Part shown: positions 46,501-58,500 of the stretch, in pieces | Layout: each line of letters starts with the position of its first letter | Position numbering within the stretch: the stretch's first letter is position 1 | Assembly: GCF_051014445.1 (NCBI RefSeq) | Contig: NC_135141.1 | Coordinates: 13,516,001 to 13,580,000, forward strand | Direction of reading: 5' to 3' | Source of the DNA: Colletes latitarsis | Taxonomy: Eukaryota; Arthropoda; Insecta; Hymenoptera; Colletidae | DNA length: 64,000 nucleotides | Notes under the pieces: generated by a model | Seen by the model: only the letters and a program-made list of their open reading frames with translations | Database searches by the model: none | Told to the model about the DNA's origin: nothing | Translations under genes and position numbers: made by a program

Positions 46501-49500
46501 ATCTGTCAATGTGTCTATTATGTTTCAGCTATACGATATTTATATTTATTTGTATTTTTAAGTAAATGTATCTTTCACAGGTGAAACATTTAGATATAGA
46601 TTCGCCAGAATTGGTCAGGCGAGAAAATAATGACATTGATACGTACAGGAATGAGAGTAACGACAAAATTTTTGTGCGAACTTCAAGTACTATCAAAGAT
46701 CCTGGAGTTGTTGGACCTGTAGTTTGGAATCTTCGAAGACAAATAATGTCTACGGAAGGTACAATTTTTAATCTTTTTCTTTTACATGAAATATTTAATG
46801 ATACAAAATATAAATAGCATTACTATTGGTTATAAGTAATGTATGTTTAAATTATCACATGTAACATTATTAGTTATTAATATCTATCAATTATTTATGG
46901 AGGTGGTTTAACTTCTGAAATCGGTCGAAAGACTTAATTTTATTTAACATTTTATTTAACAGTTTTCAGTAAGATTTACTTTCGTACAAATATGTTGTTG
47001 GATGACCAACACGACCAGACAAACACCACTCCGTCACATTGCAAACATTACTCATCCAAACATCCTAGTCACGATTCCTAAACCTTACTCATCCTGAACC
47101 TCGTACCCTTCCTGAGTCACACTCTCCCTTGACCATCGTCCCTACCTCTGCCTATTTCCAGCAATAGCATATAAACGCCTGCAAAACCGAAAAACACCTC
47201 AGAAAGAGTTTAGTATTCAGTCGACCTAACATTTGCACGAGTTCTCTTATTAAATAAAGTGTTGTCAAATTCATTGGAATCCAACAATATACAGTAACGA
47301 TTTATTAAGGGGGGAACCTCATGTAAATGGCCTGTTTTTCAAGAATTTTTTGTGAAAAATCTAATGCACAGATTGATTTAAAATTTTAGGTATCATTTAT
47401 TAATATTATAATGTAACATGAGTATTTTTTTTAAGCCGTAATTGTTAATAAGGACGGTACAATGGCGGCTTGAAAATGGCATTTTGTAAATGCGCCGTGC
47501 AGCGTACAGGTTTCAAAAATGATCCGAAACCAAAAAATTAAGATGGATTCTTTAGTTTATGGAAGAACGCTCAGCATGACGTTTTTCTTTTGTTAAAATT
47601 TGCAAAATTGCAAAAATGGCGAAGTTTTGAAGAAAAGAAGGATTTTTTTGTTATGAATAATTGTTAATATCAGGGTTTTAAATACAAAAATAAAAAATCG
47701 GAGCTCGTCATGCTGAGGCCAATTATTTATAGAATATTTGTGCCAAGTTTCATACAGATCGAGTGATTAGTTTTTGAGCTTTGTTGCACGGCGTGCGAAA
47801 TTTTGCGTTTCGAGAAAAACGCGTTTAAAGTTTGAGTAACAGAAAAATCGTGAAAAATTCGTAATTCATTTCAATTTACCGTGGTGTTTTACTAATCTAC
47901 GATTCCAGGGCCATGGAACAGATCTTCCTCTTCTTCGAAAAGTTGTGATTTAGCCATTTTTTCTTCTTTTAGAGAAGCATGAGCCTCTTTTGTGCAGTGA
48001 AGACTGCGGCGCTACTGCTGTTTAATACGGCGTTTATTTTCACGATCAATGAATGTTTTACTCTGCTGTCCAATTACTATACTGAGCTCTTGCATTATTT
48101 GAAGGACGAACGAAAATCCTTCGTTGAATATGCCGGCAGCCAAAAAAGCAGTTATTTCAATAATTTTTATGCGACAATTGAAATGCTTAGGAGCTAAACG
48201 CCAAATGATGGCGTTAAAGCTCTCGTTAGCATTTTGTGTATGGCCACCTAAACGTCTCTCCAACAAATCATCTCGTGACAAATCTTTGTAAATTGGACGA
48301 ATATGTTTTTGCACATCTTCGTGTAATGGAGGTGGATGGTCAAATTCTTGTCCCAAGGCCTGTGCAACGCACCACTTACACCACGAATCGGTACCAGGAG
48401 AACAGTCGTCGTACTGCAGTTTTTCATTTGTTGAAGACAGATGATCTTGCACTTTTCGACTCATTTTCACTGTTGATTACACGGTCTCTTGTAGTTACTT
48501 CTATATTTCTTCAATGTCTGTTTCTAAGCGTTCTGAGCGTTCCGAGCTGCTTCTTTCGTAAAAGTCTTTATTCGACCGCCAGCAGAACGCTCGCTTCTCT
48601 TCGGGGAGATTTCGCTCTCCTCTCTTTCCGAAATCGACACCTCATATCTCTAAAACCTAAACATCCGTCGCCCGACTGCGGTGATCGCTTATACAACCAT
48701 AAGACCAAGTGTCCGACGAGCATTCGACTACCCGAGGCGCTGCGCCCAATACAACCATTTACTTTATTTTAAAAATAAGGTACAAGGAAATCTCTGATCA
48801 GTTTCTAATTTTTTTATCGTATTCCTGAGGAAATTTCCTATCAATTTAAGCAAAAAAAAAAAAAAAATGCTCAAAAATTTCATTTTACATGAGGTTCCCC
48901 CCCTAAAACGTCGCGTTTCTACTTCGACAAAACCTACTGAAAAATCTGTTGATTCCAGCGGCCAACAGCTGCTTAAACAAAATATGCGTGTATCGGTTGA
49001 CAATCAGTAATGCAAACCGAAAACTATTATATTAGGTCGACACTATACAATTTAAGTATAAAACAAATGAAATTTGTCAGTTCAGGAGATTTCATAAATT
49101 TAAAATATACCAACATTAACAATTCATAGAAATTTGAAATAAATAGTGTGTCATAGTTTCAAGTATTTGATCCACACTAGCTTACGGAACGAAATTTTCT
49201 TAATCGTGTTTACAGTCTGTTTGACCTGAGCTTTTTCCTAAAATGCTTTGTATAGAAATCCTCAGTTGTTGCCCAAGCTTGATCGCAGAAGTACACCCTT
49301 GGACAAAATGATAGCACATGTGTGTCATATACGGTGGAACAAGAAGTGGAGGAAAGTTATATTCACAGATGAAAAGAGATTTAATTTAGATGGCCCAGAT
49401 GGATTCAATTTTTATTACCATGATGTACGGAAAAAAAGATTGTCACAAATACGGCGTCAAATGGGTGGAGGTAGTATTATGCTTTGGGCAGGTATTGGGT

Positions 49501-52500
49501 ACAATGGAAAGACCGATTTAATATCAATTAACAGCAAAATGAACGCTACAACTTATCGTAATTTGATACAGAAACAAATTGCGAAGTACGCAACACATAT
49601 TGCGAGAGAAGATTTTATCTTTCAGCAAGATAATGCCGCAGTTCACACCGCCAAGGTTGTGAAAGAATATTTTTCAAAAGAAAATATTGCAGTTTTGGAC
49701 TGGCCTGCATGTTCCCCCGATTTAAACATCATTGAAAACTGTTGGAGCAAACTAAGCCAAGCCGTTTATAAGGAAAATAGGCAATTTCAAAATATTAATG
49801 AACTAAAAAAGTGCCTTGAAGAGGAATGGAGAAACATATCACCAGATTATATTAGAAAACTCTATCGTTCTTTGCCGAAACGGATGCTGGAGGTGGTGGA
49901 GAATAAGGGCGGATCCACGCACTATTAAATACTAAAAAAGTTTTCTATTTTTGTACAATTTAATAGATAATTAACATTACAATATTCGAAAGTGTGCTAT
50001 CATTTCGCCGACCGGATTTCACAATTATTGTTGGTAAATACAAGAGGAATAGCGGAGATACAGTTTTAATGTCATATATTATACTACTACAAAATACTGT
50101 TTATATGCCATTCGCCTAACTTGGGAGATTCCGACTCTATACATGAGAACTTAATCATAGCACACATGTGCTATCTTTTTGTCCAAGGGTGTACATACAG
50201 TGAGTGTAAAAAGTATTCGTACACTAGTCGGTTTGAACAAAACCTTTGCAGAACTTTGTTTATTACAAAAGTATGTTAACAAAAACATACATACATATTC
50301 TTAGAAATCTCTGGATCAAATGTCATTAACTAGAAATTATTCATTTATATTTATTATGAAAATATTAACAAACTTCTAGAAATTGACCTAAAATATACGC
50401 GTAATAAGTATTCGTACAGTCTTTGATTCGTAACATTCCACATGGAACGATTACAAGATAATCCATGATATGTAAACATACTTAGCATCGGTATGTCTGG
50501 AGACGCTGTCGGTATAGGTAGTATCCTAGATTCAAACATTATCAACGAAATTATCAGTAAAATGGGACGAAAACGCAAGGAAACCTCTGAAGAAGAAAGG
50601 AAAATTGTTATAAATTTACATAATAAGTGTAAAACACTGAGTGAAATTTCTAAAGTTTTAAATAGACCGAGGTCCACGATTCAAGAATCATCGACAGATA
50701 TGGCGATCGAAAAACTGTAAAAAATAATCCAAGTAACGGACGTAAACGAATAATAAATGAGTATACCGGCCGATGGATAATTCGAAAAATAAAGCAAAAT
50801 CCAAAGATAAGTGCGGTGAAAATTACAGCTGAACTTAAAAATGATCTAGAAATTAATGTGTGCAGTAGCACAGTGCGTATTTTTTTACGGGATAGAGGAT
50901 ATCACGGCAGAGTAGCTCGTAAGAAATATTTCGTAAATGAAATTAATAGAAAGAAACGATTGCAATTCGCGAAAGAGTACGTTAATGGTCCTATGAAGTA
51001 CTGGAACCGTATTATACAGGGTGTTCGGCCACCTCTGGGAAAAATTTTAATGGGTGATTCTAGAGGCCAAAATAAGACGAAAATCAAGAATACCAATTTG
51101 TTGATGGGAGCTTCGATAAAAAGTTATTAACAATTAAATTAAAAAATTTCAAATCGTTCTGGAAAAATTATTTTCGGTTGCGGGGGTCAATTACAATAAT
51201 TTTTTATGAATACACATATCCCCGAATTCCTACCCACCTTCGAGAAAAAAATTCGGGTAGGTGGTGAAATTTCTCGGCGAAAAAAAAAATTTTTCAAATC
51301 GTCCTAAAAAAACTACTTCCGATTGCAAGGGTCGATTATAATCATTTTTTATGAATAGATATATCCCGGAAATCCTACCCAGTTTGGAGAAAAAAATTCG
51401 AGAAAGTGTGAAATTTTTCATTAAAATTAAACAATTTTAAATCGTTTTAAAAAAATTATTTCTGATTGCAGGCTCCAATTATAATAATTTTTGGTCAATA
51501 GGCATACGCTCGAAATCCTAACCATTTTCAAGAAAAAAAATTCCTTACCGAAAATATAATTTCAGGCCAAAGTGAGACAAAGAAGTGTACGAATTATATA
51601 TATTACACTTCTAATTTTACAACAAAAACTATAGATTTTAGTACATAAACGTAACAAAAATCAGTCTATTTGCTGTTTTAGTATCTAGTGGGATTTCCTT
51701 TAGATTGTATAATCGCCTGAGCCTTCGCGGCATTGAATTTACTAAATTTTTGGTTATAGTACTAGAAATTTTGTTCCATTCCTCTGAAAGTGCATTTTTT
51801 AAATCTTGTTTCGAAGAAATGTGATGGTCTCGAATTTTTTCTTCAAGATGACTTCCATAAGTTCTCTATCACATTTACGTCTGGAGACTGTGGAGGGATT
51901 TTTAATTGCTGCGGCACGTTATATAGGATCCACTGACGTGTATTATAAGCATTATGCTTCGGATCATTATCTTGCAAAAATATATAATTGCCCTGTAACT
52001 GCATTTTATTTGCACTAACCTGAAGATGCACTTTTAGAATATCAATGTACATTTTGTGATCCATGATACCATCGATAAAATGGAGGGATCCAACCCCGCT
52101 CACAACCATACAGCCCCAAACTGTGACTGATCCTTCTCCATGCTTTACGGTCGGCTTCAAATTTCTTTTTTCATACTCGGTATTTTTTTCCCGCCATACT
52201 GTACATCGTCCATCTGACCCAAATATGTTTTTAGTCTCATCAGTAAATACAGAGTGTTCGGCCACCCCTGGGAAAAATTTTAATGGGAGATTCTAGAGGC
52301 CAAAATAAGACGAAAATCAAGAATACCAATTTGTTGATGGAGGCTTCGTTAAGAAGTTATTAACAATTATATTAAAAAATTTCAAATCGTTTTGGAAAAA
52401 TTATTTTTGATTGCGGGGATCAATTACTACCATTTTTTATGAATACACATATCCCCGAAATCCTACCCTCCTTCGAGAAAAAAATTTGGGTAAGTGGTGA

Positions 52501-55500
52501 AATTTCTCGGCGAAAAAAAAATTTTTCAAATTGTTCTGGAAAAAATATTTTTAGCTGCAGGGATAAATGACAATCATTTTTGGTCAATAGACATACCCCC
52601 GAAATCCTAACCATTCTCGAGAAAAAAATTCCTTACTGAAAATATAATCTCAGGCCAGAAATGTCACTCAATTGCTTATTTTTAAAACGTCATAACTTCT
52701 GAATAGATTAAAGGATTTTAATGTTTCAAACGGCAAACAACGCATATGTTGGCGAAGAATATGTAGGAATTCTAATAGTATTGAAAAGATTGTTCCTTGG
52801 CCCCGTAAAATTAGAAAAATCCCATAAAAATGGTCCAATTTTCAAACAGCCATAACTCGTACAATAGTGAATATATTTCAATGAAACTTTTTTCTGAAGT
52901 AGAGTTCATAGGTATCTACAAAAAAGTATTAGACAACTTTTTGGTAGAGCGTCAAACAAAATTACTAAAAATCAAAAGTGAATTTTGAAGAAAAATCGAC
53001 AGGGGGTAGGTGCCCAAATTTTTTGGCGAAAAAAAAATTTTCAAATCGTTCTGAAAAAAATATTTTTAGCTGCAGGGGTCAATGGCAATCATTTTTGGTT
53101 AATAGACATACCCCCGAAATCCTACGCATTTTCAAGAAAAAAAATTCTTTATCGAAAATCTAATGTGAGACCAGAAATGCTTCCCTGAAATTTCATGCAT
53201 ATCTTTAAAACGTCATAACTTCTGAACAGATTGAAGGATTTTAATGTTTAAAAAAGCAATCAACGCACATTTTAGTAGAGAATATGTAGAAATTTTAAAA
53301 ATATTGGAAAAGTTGCTCGTTGATCCCGTGAAATGTCAAAAACCCCATAAAAGTGGTCCAATTTTTAAACGGCCATAACTCCTACAATAGTAAAGGTATC
53401 TCATTGAAATTTTTTTCTGAAGCAGGGCCCATGGGCACCTACAAAAGAGTATTAGACAATTTTTCTGTAGGGTGTCAAACAAAATTATTAAAAATTACAA
53501 AAGTAGTTTTAATAAAAATCCACAAGGTGAAAATCCATAGGTGTCTAAATTTTTCGACGAAAAAAAAAAAATTTTAAATCGTTTTGAAAAAATTATTTTC
53601 GGTTGCGGGGGTCAATTATAATTATTTTTGGTCATTAGACATAACCTCGAAATCCTACCCACTTTCGAGAAAAAAATTCGAGAAGGTGTGAAATTTTTCG
53701 ACGAAATTAAAGTATTTCAAATCGTTCTGAAAAAAATATTGCTAGCTGTGGGGGTCAATTACAATCATTTTTGGTCAATAGACATAACCTCGAAATCTTG
53801 TGCATTTTCGAGAAAAAAATTCACTACGGGCGAAACTTTAAATGTTAATAACTTCTTAACGAAGCCTCCATCAATAAATTAGTATTCTCAATTTTCGTCT
53901 TATTTTGGCCGCTAGAATCCCCCATTAAAATTTTTCCCAGGGGTGGCCGAACACCCTGTATAATAGTTACAGTATGCTGGGCTGTGGCATCAAGCGGTCA
54001 GTGATATTCTTTCCCCCCTGAACTCCGTTATAACGCGTTGAAGGGGAAGGACAATTTATCATGAACTTGTATGTTATCACGTAACGGTAATCAAAAAAAA
54101 ATATAAACTGTTATTCCAATCCAGAGCCGATCTGGTCATATAAGAAATTTACTCAATTCAATAATAAAAGTCATTTGATTATTTAAAATTTCCCAAGTAG
54201 TCAAAATGACTGCTTCTGGGCAATATAGGTATAACACATACAGGATGGGGCAGTAACTATTAGCACCTCAGATATCTTCGAAACTATAAGTTTCACAGAA
54301 ATGTTTGCTAAAGTAAATTGCACAGTACGAAAGGCGCTATTGGGTGGCGATAATAGTTTTTTTGCGGGTGGAGGTACTTCGGACATTTCAAGGTCACATC
54401 CATTTTTTTTAATGGATCGGTATGTTTTTGCTTCCGTATCACGATAGTGGATCTTAAAACAAGTTCAACGACCTATTACACAAGGTCATTGAAGGTCATA
54501 GAAAGTAGAGAAAGGCGATAATACTTACGGTTTTGGTAGTAAATGAAACATACGTATTTTAAATAGTAGAGGAATGCGTAATGCTTACCGTTTACTTCAC
54601 TGAGAATAAACACTGCTTGAAGGACACTTTAATAGTTTGCAGAGTAAGATAAACATCATAAGATTAGTTATCGATAAATCGGTCAATCCGGCACGATGTA
54701 TCCGTTTCAAGAGCAGGTTGATATGCTTCTTATTTATGGCGAATGCCAACAAAATTCTGTAAGGGCTACAAACTTGTATGCTGAACGATATTCACATCGG
54801 TCTCAACCTTCGCGTCAAACATTTAAAAATGTGTATGATAAACTTAGGCAAACCGGTAGTTTAAGTGTTCGTAAAAGTGAACGCCAGAAACGAGTAATTA
54901 ACGAAGAAATGGAAATCGGTGTGCTCTAGAAATTCTCATATTAGTTGGCGACAAATTGAACGCGAATCTGGCATTAGTAGGAGGAGCGTACTTCGCATTT
55001 TGCACCGTCACATCACGTTAGTCTTCACCAAGAATTGCATGGGAACGACTTCATGAATCGCGTTGAGTTTTGTCGACGGGCTATACGTCAGATTCAAAAC
55101 AATGAGCTTTTTTTTAATACCGTCTTATTTACTGATCAAGCAACATTCACAAATCACGGGAATGTTAATTTGCATAACGTGCATTTATGGGCAGCGGAAA
55201 ATCCACATTGGCTGCGACAGGTTGAACATCAAAAACAATGGTCTGTAAATGTATGGTGCGGTATCATAGGTGATCAAATTATTGGACCTTATTTTATCAA
55301 TGGTAATTTCAATGGCAACGTCTATGCTAATTTTATTAAGGATACATTGGGTCTTTTGCTAGAAGAGTTACCTTTATTTACACGACAAACCATGTGGTAT
55401 CAATATGATGGATGCCCAGCATATTATTTATCGATTGCGCGAAGGGAACTCGATGAAAAATTTCGAATCCAATATCGTGGGCAGCTCGTTCACCAGACAT

Positions 55501-58500
55501 AACACCTTTAGATTTCTTTCTGTGGGGAACACTGAAAGAGAAAGTGTACAAAGAAGTAGCAACTACATCTGACGATATGCAACAGCGAATTATTGCAGCC
55601 TGTGCATCAATAAGTTCTGACACTGTAAGACTTGCAAGTCAATCAATCGTAAAAAGAATTCAACGGTGCATTGACAGTGATGGTCATCATTTCGAACACC
55701 TACTATAAACATGTTTCATTTACTACCAAAACCGTAAGTATTATCGCCTTTCTCTACTTTCTATGACCTTCGATGACCTTGTGTAATAGGTCGTTGAACT
55801 AGTTTTAAGATCCTCTATCGTGATACGGAAGCAAAAACATACCGATCCATTTAAAAAAATGGTTGTGACCTTGAAATGTCCGAAGTACCTCCACCTGCAA
55901 AAAACTATCATCGCCACCCAATAGCGCCCTTCGTACTGTGCAATTTACTTTAGCAAATATTTCTGTGAAACTTATAGTTTCCAAGATATCTGAGGTGCTA
56001 ATAGTTACTGCCCCACCCTGTATATATATATCGGAAATGAAGGAGGGGGGAGGCAACTACAATTACTAATAAACGTATTTATACGTTGTATAAAAAGTCA
56101 CATAATTCTAAGAAACTGTGTCATTATATACATAATTGTTTTTCTAATTGAAATTGAAAAGCAGTCAAAATAACATCCTTAGGCAATCTATTGTTAACAC
56201 CCTCCTTTTCGACCAAACTCGATCAAACATTTTCAGATTCTTACGTGTCTCTGATATTGATTGTTCATTTTGCATCATTTTTCTGAATCTGCTCAATTCT
56301 ACTCTTATCAGATATTGGTACATCAGAAACCGATGAATTAACTTGCGTGGCGTCAGCAAGCTCTGTTGGTCGAGCTAAACGAAGACTAAACGAGCTCTTA
56401 GAAGATTCCTTCAGCCTATTTGGAAGTAGAGATCAGAAATCGGAAGTCCAACCTTGTACGCTGCGACCAAATTCAGCCACGTGCGCGGCGGACGTCCTCA
56501 CGATTTTTTCGAAGACCAAAGGAAGATCTTCCCATATTAGGTATGTAGCGGCCATTGTATAGCCACTACGTCCTTACCAGAGTATGAATGGGAATGGAAT
56601 GCAAGGCTAGTTTTAAGCTTTCTATTTTTCCATTTTGAAAAATTGACTCTTGACTTTTATTACTCTCTTTCACTAGCTAAACTTTTCCTACACTAGATAT
56701 TTTCCAGTTTCATTTTTCCATCTTTCTGTCCTATCTCTTTTTCTCTCCCTTTACTATTAGAGTAAGGCTATGTATATATTGAAGGGAGGTCTTAAGAAAG
56801 AAGCTCAAGCATTAAGACTCCAAGAGGACATTGCCCTGGAGGTGAACAAGAACCAGACGATGGTTCTAGCTCTGCTAGACCTTCAGAAGGCCTTCGACAT
56901 GGTCTGGCACAATGGCCTCCTCCTCAAACTCCATCACATCAATCTCCATACCCACTTAATCAAAATATTCCATACTACCTCACAGACAGACACATAATAG
57001 TTTCCTATAACGGCTCCCTCTCCACCCCCAGACTCCTATACACTGGAGTACCTCAGGGATCAGTCCTAGGGCCCATCCTATTTAACTTCTACATCAATGA
57101 CATACCCAATCGTTCCAACACCAAACTTGTCCTCTACGCAGATGACACAGCCATCTACTCCTCCTCCTGGCAGCTCAAACAGGCAATCAAACATACCCAA
57201 AATCACCTCGACCATATCCTCCGATTCACCTCCACATGGAAACTAATATTAAATCCAAGCAAAACCGAGGCAATAGTATTCACTTAAAAAAAACTAAACA
57301 ATCCAGATAAGCTCACAATAAACAAGCATCCCATCAACTGGTCCACTAAAGTTAAATACCTAGGTATTTGGTTTGACAACAAACTAAAGTGGCACCACAA
57401 TTCCAAAGATAGAGCCTGCAAAGGCATAGGAATCCTCCGAACACTCTACCCACTCCTAGCACATAACAGCTCACTTCCTATCAACTTAAAAATCCGACTT
57501 TACAAAACCTGTGTCCGACCCATCTTAACGTACGGTGCACCTGTATGGTGCACTGCAGCAAAAACACACATAAACACACTCCAAAAAATACAAAACAAAT
57601 ACCTCAGGATCATATTCAATCAACCCTGATCCTACCCCACAGCACTACTCCACATAGAAACAAAAACAGAACTCCTGCATGACCACATAAAAACACTAGC
57701 CACCAAAGCACAGGATAACAACTCTCAACACCCAAACTCCCTAGTATCCTCCCTAGGCAACTATAAACTCACCGAATATCCACTAAAAATCCGCATGAAA
57801 ACCCCCAAACTCATCATAAACAACTAACTCCCGATATCCTTTGGAGTAACGAGGTTTTTGAAACTTTTCCCTCGACCTAAAACACGAAATTAACACAATA
57901 ACCCCCCCCCCCCCCCCCCCCCCCCTAAAAATCTTCAGACACTAACCATTCACTTTAAGTGCAGGTTGTAGGGCACAGCCCAAGGTACTGCAAAATAACC
58001 AGGAAAAAAGGACAAAAAATATTTTCGAATATTTTTGGAATTTCTACATATTTGCATGAAATGTCGGGGGACGATTTCTGGCCAGAAGTTATATATTTGG
58101 CAATGAATTTTTTTCTTGAAAATGGTTAGAATTTTGGGGGTATATATATCGACCAAAAATGATTGAAAATATTTTTTTTCGAATGATTTGAAATTTGTTA
58201 ATTTCGCCGAAAAATTGCAGCACCTGTTGATTTTTCTTAAAAATTCGTCTTTGATTTTTAATAATTTTGTTTGACGCTCTACCAAAAAGTTGTCTAATAT
58301 TTTTTTGTAGGTATCCATGAACTCTACTCTACAAAAAAGTTTCATTGAAATATATTCACTATTGTACGAGTTATGGCTGTTTGAAAATTGGACTATTTTT
58401 ATGGGGTTTTTCTAACTTTACGGGGTCAAGGAACAACTTTCTCAATACTGTTAGAATTCCTACATATTTTTCACCAAAATACGCTTTGTTTGCCGTTTGA

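Larger units (their letters stand above)
44042..46580 (+). other. Intron 6, with two G elements in tandem
   Basis: A short palindromic G element (44178-44594) and a modular one (44599-46227) lie four bases apart. Unique sequence is at 44042-44177 and 46228-46580. The acceptor TATCTTTCACAG ends at 46580. Confidence 0.75.
46759..56311 (+). other. Intron 7, 9.6 kb, the largest transposon store of the gene
   Basis: It holds an LTR-like piece, a Kolobok-like element, two Tc1-like elements, two G elements and the second DD41D copy. Unique stretches lie at 46759-46995, 48904-49293, 53959-54240 and 56021-56311. A pyrimidine-rich run (CTGCTCAATTCTACTCTTAT) leads into the acceptor. Confidence 0.75.

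Noticed and set aside
48236..48772. Long + strand frame of 178 codons
   Set aside because: It overlaps the transposase motifs on the - strand and continues into non-coding element sequence. No known protein pattern.
50196..53958. Reading the region as three independent transposon insertions
   Set aside because: The two Tc1-like pieces join perfectly at one TA, so one element that was cut and then partly inverted is simpler.
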